Assembly: GCA_942493055.1 (NCBI GenBank)
Contig: OW818680.1
Coordinates: forward strand, 2,294,001-2,358,000
Direction: 5' to 3'
Length of the DNA: 64,000 nucleotides
Source: CAIZQW01 sp942493055
Lineage (GTDB): Bacteria > Verrucomicrobiota > Kiritimatiellia > RFP12 > UBA1067
Shown here: in pieces, positions 1 through 7,861 of the stretch
Layout: each line of letters starts with the position of its first letter
Position numbering within the stretch: the first letter of the stretch is position 1
Made by a program: the position numbers and the translations under genes
Notes under the pieces: model-generated
Told to the model about the DNA's origin: nothing
Database searches by the model: none
The model's input: only the letters and a program-made list of their open reading frames with translations

Positions 1-329
1 AGCTCATCTGGCTGGACGACAACGCCCGCCCGGCATGGCACGGGACAGGAACAGAAGACTACTTTGGCTTCGCCTGGTGTTCACAGGGCATTTTCCACCA
101 TCCCTTTCGAGGCCAGACCCACATCGACGGCAGCCAGTCCCATCGAATCGCCCACATGCATCGATACCACATCCTCGATTCGCTCATTTTTCAACGATGG
201 GGCAAATTCCAATTTGAAGCATGGGGACTCGGAACGGGCGACATGGACTGGACGACCTCTATTCTGTGGTATTCACCTGCTTCTCCGCACATTCCCCTTG
301 CTTCCGTACCCCCGAACAGCAATAATTGA
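1..329 (+). CDS. GH172/DUF2961-like protein, C-terminal fragment
   Basis: The window opens inside a gene read in the frame beginning at base 3, with no start available and a TGA at 327-329; about 108 residues are visible. The segment WHGTGTEDYFGFAW is the hallmark of the DUF2961 family, now glycoside hydrolase family 172 (difructose-anhydride and related fructan/arabinan exo-enzymes), where the Glu of GTEDYF lies in the active site. The rest (RIAHMHRYHILDSLIF, then a beta-strand-rich tail) fits the jelly-roll of that family. It is presumably a secreted or periplasmic sugar hydrolase matching the other glycosidases in the window. Substrate cannot be told from the fragment. Family assignment is good; the N-terminus is outside the window. 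Confidence 0.8.
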   Translation, partial: LIWLDDNARPAWHGTGTEDYFGFAWCSQGIFHHPFRGQTHIDGSQSHRIAHMHRYHILDSLIFQRWGKFQFEAWGLGTGDMDWTTSILWYSPASPHIPLASVPPNSNN

Positions 330-339
330 AATCATTCAC

Positions 340-1086
340 ATGGATGCAAACACACCCAGATGCCCCACATGCAGCAAGACGATCCTCAGCGATGACGTCA
401 ACGTCGCAAAGGACGTAGCGTACTGCCGCTCGTGTAACCTCGCGCACAGCCTGTCAGCGCTCGTCCATACCAGCGAGCTCACGAATGGCATCAACCTTGA
501 CCGCCCCCCTCCGGGTGTGCACTATGACCTTCATGAGGGCCATATTACGGTATCGGCCACCCACCGCTCGCTTGGCGCAGCAGCAGGCGCTTTGGCCATT
601 GCGCTATTCTGGAATGGTATCGTGTCAATCTTTGTCCTCATTGCCATTGCCGGCACGTTGCATAATCTTAAGGTGGCACTGCCAACGTGGTTTCCATCGC
701 CCGAAATGAATGGCAGCCCCATGAGTCTTGGGATGAACCTCTTCTTGTGGATATTCCTGACGCCCTTCATCGTCATCGGCACATCCATGATTGGCGCCTT
801 CTTCTTGAGTGTTTGGGGAAAGACGGAAGTCCGGGCAGATCCAACTGGCGGAACCGTGTTCACAGGTGTTGGCCCACTGGGTTATCGCCGACGTTTCATG
901 ACCACACATGTCTCTGATGTCCGGATTGAGGACAAACAGTGGCGCGACAGCGACGGAGATCGCCAGCAAAAGATCTGCATCATCATTGAAACGCAGGAGG
1001 GAAAGCTCATCCGCTTCGGCTCCATGCTGTCCAACGAGCGGAGAAGATTTCTGGCTGCGCTCCTTCGCAAGTTTCTTTTGCGGTAG
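340..1086 (+). CDS. Zinc-ribbon membrane protein of unknown function
   Basis: Predicted protein of 248 residues from the ATG at 340. Upstream in-frame ATGs fall inside the end of the preceding gene, so this start is preferred although the ribosome binding site is weak. Residues 6-30 hold a rubredoxin-like zinc ribbon (CPTC then CRSC). Two hydrophobic stretches follow, about residues 75-105 and 125-155, and then a soluble C-terminal domain of about 90 residues rich in charged residues. The layout (short metal-binding cytoplasmic head, membrane hairpin, soluble tail) is common in uncharacterised PVC proteins. It starts 11 bp after the GH172 fragment and ends 47 bp before the LplT-PlsC gene, so co-transcription is possible. 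No function is assigned. Confidence 0.75.
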   Translation: MDANTPRCPTCSKTILSDDVNVAKDVAYCRSCNLAHSLSALVHTSELTNGINLDRPPPGVHYDLHEGHITVSATHRSLGAAAGALAIALFWNGIVSIFVLIAIAGTLHNLKVALPTWFPSPEMNGSPMSLGMNLFLWIFLTPFIVIGTSMIGAFFLSVWGKTEVRADPTGGTVFTGVGPLGYRRRFMTTHVSDVRIEDKQWRDSDGDRQQKICIIIETQEGKLIRFGSMLSNERRRFLAALLRKFLLR

Positions 1087-1132
1087 GAATGGCTTGAACC
1101 CGTCCTGCCTATGCGGTACAGTTTCAGGCGAC

Positions 1133-2920
1133 ATGAAGAGACATTTTCACTACCTGAACATCTCGCAGGCCATTGGCTCGATGATTGACAATCTCTTCAA
1201 GATGTTGACGGTCATCTATATCGTCACGGTCTTGAAGCACGATTTAACCTCGACCCTTGCGCTCGCCTCCGCGTTGCTCGTCATCCCCTTCCTCCTCTTC
1301 TCAAACGTCGCAGGGACATTGACTGACCGTTACAGCAAGAGCACGCTCTTTATCATCATCAAATGGGCGGAACTCTTCTGCCTGCTGATCGCCTTCCCCG
1401 CGCTCTGGTCCAAAAGCGCCTGGCCCCTGCAATCCATCCTCTTCCTCCAGGCTGCCCAGAGCGCCTTCTTCGGACCTGTCAAGCGCGGCATCGTGCCTGA
1501 ACTGGTCGCGGAGGAGGATCTCGCAAACGCTAACGGCCAGCTGACCGGTGCCTCGTACCTCGGCATTATCATTGGCATTTCGCTGCCCTCCTTTGCCGTG
1601 ACTGTATTGCATACCAGTTACCTCACGATCCTCACAGGAAGCACCTTGCTCTCAATCATCGGCCTGCTCTGCGCCTATCAGATACCGCGCACGCCAGCGG
1701 CCAACCGCATTTCAACACCCTCCCTGCTCATCCTTCCTGACGCCATCCGGGCGATGCGCTCACTCCTGCCGCACACGTGGCTCATGCGCGCCGCGCTGGG
1801 CGGCATTGCCTTTTCAGGGATCGCCGCGCTCTTTCAGCAAATTCTGGTTGTCTATGCGCGTGACGTGGCCGGGCTCTCCGTGGAAGCGAGCGGCTACCTC
1901 TTCCTCCTCGTGGCCATCGGCATTGCTGCGGGCGCGTGGCTCAGCGGACGCCTCTCCGCGCATACGATTGAGGCCGGGCTGGTGCCGATCGGAACCATCG
2001 GGTTGACCGTGGTGTTTTTCGCACTGGGCATGGTTCACACGCTTGCGAGCATCTTTCCCTTGCTGGTGCTGGGCGGACTTTCAGCAGGCCTGTGCATTGT
2101 GCCGCTCACAGCCTTTCTGCAAGCCAGGGCGCCTGCCAGCAACCGGGGTGAAATCTTTGGCGCCGTGGAATTCTGGAGCTTTGGGGCCATGGTCGGCTCG
2201 TCCCTCTTGTTCTATCTCTTCGCAAATGTGCTGCTTCTGAGCGCACGCACCTGCATGCTCTTGACAGGCGGCATCAGCGCGATTGCGGCTGCATGGGCGC
2301 TGATGCGCCTGCCTTTCCATACAGCCCGCTTTGTCGTGACGCGCTTGATACGGCTCATCTACCGCATCAAAGTGTATGGACTCGAAAATCTGCCGCACGA
2401 AGGCGGCGCGCTGCTCGTCTCCAATCACGTCTCCTACAGCGACGGCGTCATTATTCAGTCCATGTCCCACCGCATGATTCATCCGATTGTCTCGCGTGAC
2501 ATTTTTGCGGCCTGGGGCTGGTGCCAGCCTGCCTTCCGCTTGTGCGGCGCCATCCTCGTGCATCCCAATGACGGACCGCGCGCCCTTGTACGGACCCTCA
2601 ACACAGCCCGAGAGACCCTGTTAAAGGGCGACCTCGTGGTGATTTTCCCAGAGGGCCAACTCACGCGGACCGGCGAGATGCAACCCTTCAAAAAAGGGTT
2701 TGAACATATCGTCAAAAATACGGATATCCCGGTCATCCCGCTCCATCTCGGCAATCTCTGGGGCAGCGTCTTCAGCTTCTATTATGGCGAACCCGGCATC
2801 CGCTTCCCGCGCAGCCTCTTCCGCCGCGTGATTGTGCGCATCGGCACGCCCCTGCCCCCGACTGCCACAGCCGAAGAGGTGCAGCAAGCCGTTGCATCCC
2901 TTGCATTGCAGGCGGACTGA
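1133..2920 (+). CDS. LplT-like MFS transporter fused to PlsC acyltransferase
   Basis: Protein of 595 residues from the ATG at 1133 (MKRHFHYLNIS...); longer forms would run back through the preceding gene. Residues 1 to about 395 form a 12-helix major-facilitator transporter of the LplT type (lysophospholipid flippase). Residues 410-590 are a PlsC/LPLAT acyltransferase with the catalytic HX4D block (NHVSYSD, His432/Asp437) and the phosphate-binding EGxxxR-type block (FPEGQLTR, about residues 505-512). In E. coli the transporter LplT and the acyltransferase Aas are separate and recycle lyso-phosphatidylethanolamine. Fusion of the two is known in several phyla, often with an additional acyl-ACP synthetase domain, which is absent here. 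Expected role: inner-membrane uptake and re-acylation of lysophospholipids. The acyl donor cannot be inferred. Confidence 0.88.
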   Translation: MKRHFHYLNISQAIGSMIDNLFKMLTVIYIVTVLKHDLTSTLALASALLVIPFLLFSNVAGTLTDRYSKSTLFIIIKWAELFCLLIAFPALWSKSAWPLQSILFLQAAQSAFFGPVKRGIVPELVAEEDLANANGQLTGASYLGIIIGISLPSFAVTVLHTSYLTILTGSTLLSIIGLLCAYQIPRTPAANRISTPSLLILPDAIRAMRSLLPHTWLMRAALGGIAFSGIAALFQQILVVYARDVAGLSVEASGYLFLLVAIGIAAGAWLSGRLSAHTIEAGLVPIGTIGLTVVFFALGMVHTLASIFPLLVLGGLSAGLCIVPLTAFLQARAPASNRGEIFGAVEFWSFGAMVGSSLLFYLFANVLLLSARTCMLLTGGISAIAAAWALMRLPFHTARFVVTRLIRLIYRIKVYGLENLPHEGGALLVSNHVSYSDGVIIQSMSHRMIHPIVSRDIFAAWGWCQPAFRLCGAILVHPNDGPRALVRTLNTARETLLKGDLVVIFPEGQLTRTGEMQPFKKGFEHIVKNTDIPVIPLHLGNLWGSVFSFYYGEPGIRFPRSLFRRVIVRIGTPLPPTATAEEVQQAVASLALQAD

Positions 2921-3086
2921 GCCAATTGATAGCAACACGGAAAGTGGTTGGCCACGAAAAATGACCATCTTCGTCTCTTTACTTAATCTCTTTACTTTGT
3001 CTCAAACAGATTAAGTAAAGTGTAAGCATTGTCTGTCCCCCTGTCGCCCAGAAAGGTGGCGCAGACATTCCTGTCTGCGATTGTAA

Positions 3087-3315
3087 GCCTTGTATGTCCC
3101 GAATGGCGCTAAGATAAGCGTATTCGGGAGCGACAAGAAGGTGAACGTCACTGGGAGCATAGGCATCCTGCCTGTGCACGCCCCAAACAGGCAGGATGCC
3201 TGTTCCCCCAGTGTCTTGCGAGCGGAAACGTATGTCCGGCTATCACTCGTGCACCAGCAGTACGGCGGGATCTATGAGACCGCCGAACGCCTGTCAAGGC
3301 GTTGCGCTACAATTT
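3087..3315 (+). repeat. Intergenic repeat family Rep-1, first full copy
   Basis: The 617-bp gap before the next gene is filled by repetitive DNA. Bases 3087-3225 recur on the opposite strand at 61180-61322. Bases 3187-3315 recur at 4880-5008 and 6573-6701, and in inverted, shortened form at 19258-19320. The element contains an internal inverted repeat (AGGCATCCTGCCTGT at about 3164 facing ACAGGCAGGATGCCT at about 3189). A frame across it stays open and encodes a similar peptide in both full copies (GILPVH...NRQDACSP), but it has no credible ribosome binding site and I treat it as non-coding. Bases 3334-3361 hold an 8-bp tandem array (ACTAATGC), repeated in the second unit. Confidence 0.75.
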
Positions 3316-3537
3316 TCCCCTAGTTTCACTAACGCACTAATGCACTAATGCACTAATGCACCAACGAACTTCCCCAACACTTTACTTTGTGCTCTTTGCG
3401 TTCTCTGTAGTTTGCCCTTGCTTTAACAAAGCTGAACAGCAATAATACCTTCAACCTTAGTGTGGCTGCCAGCAAAAGACAGCCAGTTCACACAACCTGT
3501 CCAGGGATATGAACCACGAGCAGAAACGGAGGATTTG

Positions 3538-4719
3538 ATGAATGACGTGAAGATTGCCTGCCCTCACTGCAGCAAGCAAATTGAGGTGCGGGAAGAACGG
3601 TGCGGCACCGTCGTTAACTGCCCGTCATGCGGCATTCAAGTCCAAACGCTTCCGCTCTCTCAGTTACAGAAAGCGCGGCCTTCTTCTGCTTACAAGATGA
3701 TCGGCGGCGATGGACAGCAATACGGCCCTGTCACAGCGGACCAACTGCGGCAATGGATGAGCGAGGGACGCGTTGACGCAACGACACGCGTCCAAGCCGA
3801 AGGCACTGCCGACTGGAAGCCGCTGGGGGACCTCCCTGAGTTCGCTGGTGTGTCATCCGTCCAAGCCCCGGGGCAGGTGCAGCCCCCGCCGCTCACCAGC
3901 CGGACAGGGACGACAACAGCCTCTCCGCATCAACTGACGACCTTCCCGGTTGCGGTTGCGATCCTGCTGCACTACATGACCTTTGGCATCTTCACGAAAG
4001 TCTGGCTGAACTTGATGCACGGAAAAATGTGCCGCGTCAGAGCTGACGATCCCTCAGCGGGCAGGGCGATAGGCTTTTGTTTCATCCCGCTCTTCAATCT
4101 CTACTGGATCTTCTTCACGTACCGGCGGCTATGCCTGCGCGTCGACGAACAGCGGGGGCTGTATGGACTGCCGTCCAGCAATCTCAGCGGTTTAGCGACT
4201 GCGGCCTGCATCTTCCAGATCATCCCCTATCTCAACCTCCTGATCGGCTATCTCATCCTCACCCCGATCTTTGTCGGGATGATGCAAGCCAGTGTCAATC
4301 AGCTTGCCCGCACAAGCGCCACGACTGCGCCTCAAGCCACACTGCCCTGCTCGACAGAACCCGCACGCGGCATGCACGGCTGTGCGATTGCCGCGATCGT
4401 CCTCGTCTGTCTCATCCCCGTTATGGGCATGTTGGCCGCCATCGCGATTCCGAACTTCATCAGGGCCAGAGAGATGAGTCAGCGCAATGCCTGCATATGC
4501 AACATGATGCAAATAAAAGGATGCAAGGAGCAGGCTGCATTGGAGCACGGCTACCCTGAAGGAAAAGAGATTACGGCACAAGATGTGTCGCCGTATCTGA
4601 GAACGGGCTTTGCTAGTTTGCGCTGCCCGAAAGGCGGCCAGTACACCATTAACCCACTCGATAAAGATCCCGCTTGTTCAACGCATGGGTCACTCTCTGA
4701 GGCGAGAGAGAGAAGATGA
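3538..4719 (+). CDS. Zinc-ribbon/GYF_2/DUF4234-like/pseudopilin-like membrane protein, copy 1
   Basis: Protein of 393 residues; the ATG at 3538 is preceded by a strong GGAGG seven bases upstream, which decides the start over the longer frame. Domain order: zinc ribbon (residues 8-31, CPHC and CPSC); GYF_2 domain (about 45-95, YGPVTADQLRQW ... WKPLGDL); Pro-rich linker; a multi-helix membrane region like DUF4234 (about 140-250); then a helix and tail typical of processed type II/IV pilin-like proteins (IAIPNFIRARE near residue 308, followed by a Cys-containing globular end). Such composite proteins are frequent in PVC genomes and their role is unknown; regulation or assembly of a surface or secretion structure is only a guess. 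A near-identical copy lies 1,693 bp downstream. Confidence 0.82.
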   Translation: MNDVKIACPHCSKQIEVREERCGTVVNCPSCGIQVQTLPLSQLQKARPSSAYKMIGGDGQQYGPVTADQLRQWMSEGRVDATTRVQAEGTADWKPLGDLPEFAGVSSVQAPGQVQPPPLTSRTGTTTASPHQLTTFPVAVAILLHYMTFGIFTKVWLNLMHGKMCRVRADDPSAGRAIGFCFIPLFNLYWIFFTYRRLCLRVDEQRGLYGLPSSNLSGLATAACIFQIIPYLNLLIGYLILTPIFVGMMQASVNQLARTSATTAPQATLPCSTEPARGMHGCAIAAIVLVCLIPVMGMLAAIAIPNFIRAREMSQRNACICNMMQIKGCKEQAALEHGYPEGKEITAQDVSPYLRTGFASLRCPKGGQYTINPLDKDPACSTHGSLSEARERR

Positions 4720-5230
4720 AAAAGCCCTTTTCAAAGTGAGAAAGGTGGCGCAGAATTGACGCTTCGCTCCCGTGGCAAGCACGGGCTCTGCCGAATACGG
4801 CAGCCCCTGTCTGCGATTGTAAGCCTTGTCTGTCCCCAATTGGACGTTGGATGTTCGTTGCTGAATGTTCGATATCCCAACAGGCAGGATGCCTGTTCCC
4901 CCAGTGCCTTGCGAGCGGAAACGTATGTCCGGCTATCACTCGTGCACCAGCAGTACGGCGGGATCTATGAGACCGCCGAACGCCTGTCAAGGCGTTGCGC
5001 TACAATTTTCCCCTAGTTTCACTAACGCACTAATGCACTAATGCACTAATGCACCAACGAACTTCCCCAACACTTTACTTTGTGCTCTTTGCGTTCTCTG
5101 TAGTTTGGCCTTGCTTTAACAAAGCTGAACAGCAATAATACCCTCAACCTTAGTGTGGCTGCCAGCAAAAGACAGCCAGTTCACACAACCTGTCCAGGGA
5201 TATGAACCACGAGCAGAAACGGAGGATTTG

Positions 5231-6412
5231 ATGAATGACGTGAAGATTGCCTGCCCTCACTGCAGCAAGCATATTGAGGTGCGGGAAGAACGGTGCGGCA
5301 CCGTCGTTAACTGCCCGTCATGCGGCATTCAAGTCCAAACGCTTCCGCTCTCTCAGTTACAGAAAGCGCGGCCTTCTTCTGCTTACAAGATGATCGGCGG
5401 CGATGGACAGCAATACGGCCCTGTCACAGCGGACCAACTGCGGCAATGGATGAGCGAGGGACGCGTTGACGCAACGACACGCGTCCAAGCCGAAGGCACT
5501 GCCGACTGGAAGCCGCTGGGGGACCTCCCTGAGTTCGCTGGTGTGTCATCCGTCCAAGCCCCGGGGCAGGTGCAGCCCCCGCCGCTCACCAGCCGGACAG
5601 GGACGACAACAGCCGCTCCGCATCAACTGACGACCTTCCCGGTGGCGGTTGCGATCCTGCTGCACTTCGTGACCTTTGGCATCTTCACGAAAGTCTGGCT
5701 GAACGTGATGCACGGAAAAATGTGCCGTGTCAGAGCTGACGATCCCTCAGCCGGCAGGGCGATAGGCTTTTGCTTCATCCCGCTCTTCAATCTCTACTGG
5801 ATCTTCTTTACATACCGGCGGCTGTGTTTGCGCGTCGACGAACAGCGGGGGCTGTATGGACTGCCCGCCAGCAATCTCAGCGGTTTAGCGACCGCGGCTT
5901 GTATCTTCCAGATCATCCCCTATCTCAACCTCCTAGTCGGCTATCTCTTCCTCACCCCGATCTTTATCGGGATGATGCAAGCCAGTGTCAATCAGCTTGC
6001 CCGCACAAGCGCCACGACTGCGCCTCAAGCCACACTGCCCTGCTCGACAGAACCCGCACGCGGCATGCACGGCTGTGCGATTGCCGCGATCGTCCTCGTC
6101 TGTCTCATCCCCGTTATGGGCATGTTGGCCGCCATCGCGATTCCGAACTTCATCAGGGCCAGAGAGATGAGTCAGCGCAATGCCTGCATATGCAACATGA
6201 TGCAAATAAAAGGATGCAAGGAGCAGGCTGCATTGGAGCACGGCTACCCTGAAGGAAAAGAGATTACGGCACAAGATGTGTCGCCGTATCTGAGAACGGG
6301 CTTTGCTAGTTTGCGCTGCCCGAAAGGCGGCCAGTACACCATTAACCCACTCGATAAAGATCCCGCTTGTTCAACGCATGGGTCACTCTCTGAGGCGAGA
6401 GAGAGAAGATGA
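5231..6412 (+). CDS. Zinc-ribbon/GYF_2/DUF4234-like/pseudopilin-like membrane protein, copy 2
   Basis: Second copy of the 393-residue protein, with the same strong ribosome binding site and start. Comparing the copies base by base, only one change (Gln to His in the zinc ribbon) lies outside one interval. Almost all other differences, about 20, fall in the roughly 350 bp encoding the membrane region (copy 1 bases 3931-4278). The zinc ribbon, GYF_2 domain and pseudopilin-like tail are otherwise identical. The clustered differences suggest either patchy gene conversion after an older duplication or relaxed/diversifying change of the membrane segment alone. Both genes look intact and each has its own copy of the upstream region, so both could be expressed. 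Confidence 0.82.
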   Translation: MNDVKIACPHCSKHIEVREERCGTVVNCPSCGIQVQTLPLSQLQKARPSSAYKMIGGDGQQYGPVTADQLRQWMSEGRVDATTRVQAEGTADWKPLGDLPEFAGVSSVQAPGQVQPPPLTSRTGTTTAAPHQLTTFPVAVAILLHFVTFGIFTKVWLNVMHGKMCRVRADDPSAGRAIGFCFIPLFNLYWIFFTYRRLCLRVDEQRGLYGLPASNLSGLATAACIFQIIPYLNLLVGYLFLTPIFIGMMQASVNQLARTSATTAPQATLPCSTEPARGMHGCAIAAIVLVCLIPVMGMLAAIAIPNFIRAREMSQRNACICNMMQIKGCKEQAALEHGYPEGKEITAQDVSPYLRTGFASLRCPKGGQYTINPLDKDPACSTHGSLSEARERR

Positions 6413-7108
6413 AAAAGCCCTTTTCAAAGTGAGAAAGGTGGCGCAGAATTGACGCTTCGCTCCCGTGGCAAGCACGGGCTCTGCCGAATACGGCAGCCCC
6501 TGTCTGCGATTGTAAGCCTTGTCTGTCCCCAATTGGACGTTGGATGTTCGTTGTTGAATGTTCGATATCCCAACAGGCAGGATGCCTGTTCCCCCAGTGT
6601 CTTGCGAGCGGAAACGTATGTCCGGCTATCACTCGTGCACCAGCAGTACGGCGGGATCTATGAGACCGCCGAACGCCTGTCAAGGCGTTGCTCTACATTC
6701 CCCAAATTTCAAGTTTCGCTAACGAACTTCCCTGACACTTCCAGACTAACCCTGGCGCGGCGTAGCTTTCAAGCGAAGCCGGCTGACACTTATCGTAAGC
6801 CTTGTTTGTCCCCTTGACGCCCCAGACTCAACGCCCAGACCCCGAGGTGCCCAAACTTCGGCGACTTCTCGCGCATAGGGGGCAATGGTCTTTTACTCAT
6901 GTCTATCCTTTCTGTGTGGTTGGTTACAGGGTCAAGTATCTGTTTTAGGACACTTGAAACACCCTAAGATGCGCATGTAATCTTATCCGGCAAGGTTTGC
7001 GCCGAATGTGAGGCCAATTTCCGCTTGCGATGAATTAAGAGTAAGCCTATACTTTCATAAGATAGCAATAAAGCTAATCGTTCATCGGCAACAAGAAGGG
7101 AGATTCCA

Positions 7109-7690
7109 ATGAAAGATCGCAAGAATAAAGCTGTTCGCAAAATGCCAAAGACTGGCCCCAAAAAGAGTCTTCTTCGTGTGGATACTATTGAAGCCCGGGA
7201 GATTCATCTCTTATCGGGCGAAGGGGCTGAATGCAGGAGCCGCCTTTCGGTGACTCTTGACGACAAGGGGTATCCGATGATCCGCATGGGAGATTTTGAT
7301 GGACCAACCAACGGTGTGAGAAAGATGATCGAGGTCGGCTTCGAGGTGTCAAAGCAAGAGCATTGGCCTTATGTCAAACTGAGTGTCGGAAGGGATAGCT
7401 GGGAGTGTTCGACGATGAGCGTCGTGGACCGTTCAAAAAATGGCAAGCAGGAGACCTATCCGGAATCATCTATGCACCGGCGGGGAAATATACGAACCTA
7501 CTACGCAGTTGATCCCAGCAACGGAGTCGCATCACTCGAACTCTGGGGGACTGAGGGCAAGAGATACACTATTACGGGTAACGGCCCCAAAGATCAGCAC
7601 TTGCTGGCCGATGACCGATGCATCTGTCCGAACACAAAGGTGTGCGGCCCTGCATCACGCCCCAAGAATGGCAAGAAAGCTAGAAAGTGA
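7109..7690 (+). CDS. Uncharacterised basic protein
   Basis: Protein of 193 residues, start ATG 7109 preceded by AAGGGAGA at a good distance. Both ends are Lys/Arg-rich (first 22 and last 12 residues). The middle looks like beta-strands and ends in a small Cys-containing loop (CICPNTKVC). No signal peptide, membrane helix or recognisable domain was seen. The central pattern (LSVTLDDKGYPMIRMGD...) resembles the beta-strand repeats found in small hypothetical proteins of cassette arrays. Its 3-prime side carries copy A of the promoter-bearing repeat also found upstream of the genes at 12358 and 14908, which links it to that accessory set. No function is proposed. Confidence 0.7.
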   Translation: MKDRKNKAVRKMPKTGPKKSLLRVDTIEAREIHLLSGEGAECRSRLSVTLDDKGYPMIRMGDFDGPTNGVRKMIEVGFEVSKQEHWPYVKLSVGRDSWECSTMSVVDRSKNGKQETYPESSMHRRGNIRTYYAVDPSNGVASLELWGTEGKRYTITGNGPKDQHLLADDRCICPNTKVCGPASRPKNGKKARK

Positions 7691-7719
7691 GCGAGTATAC
7701 GGCCGCGTTGCCACAGGCA

Positions 7720-7790
7720 GGTTTAGCCGCTTGACAGTTATGCCCCCGAAAAGGCAAACTTCCTACCTATTGCGCAGATGTTCTCCAGCG
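7720..7790 (+). repeat. Promoter-bearing cassette repeat, copy A
   Basis: Contains TTGACA (7731-7736), an 18-bp spacer with the motif CCCCCGAAAAGG, then CAAACT (7755-7760) and a conserved TTCCTACC tail. The same arrangement is seen in copies B (12188-12320) and C (14747-14880). Here the next gene is on the opposite strand, so this copy drives nothing obvious. Confidence 0.55.
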
Positions 7791-7861
7791 TAAGCCTTCT
7801 CTGTCCCCCCGCCAGCAGCTTAAGATCAATTCATCCGAGACTGCTGCCATAGGTTAAATGT

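Larger units (their letters stand above)
3187..6699 (+). repeat. 1,693-bp tandem duplication bounded by Rep-1 copies
   Basis: Unit 1 (about 3187-4879) and unit 2 (about 4880-6572) are direct repeats at a constant offset of 1,693 bp, followed by a third copy of the leading 120-bp repeat (6573-6699). Each unit contains the repeat, the ACTAATGC array, one complete gene and a 160-bp tail. Three repeats with two genes between them is the product expected from unequal recombination between flanking repeats. The bases 4720-5230 (511 bp) and 6413-6720 hold only this repeat material. From 6721 to 7108 I see no gene, only a degenerate CGTAGCTTTCAAGCGAAGCC-type motif and AT-rich DNA. Confidence 0.85.

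Noticed and set aside
3334..3361. ACTAATGC tandem array considered as a CRISPR-like or origin iteron repeat
   Set aside because: Units are contiguous without spacers, only three to four copies, and no replication or cas genes are nearby.
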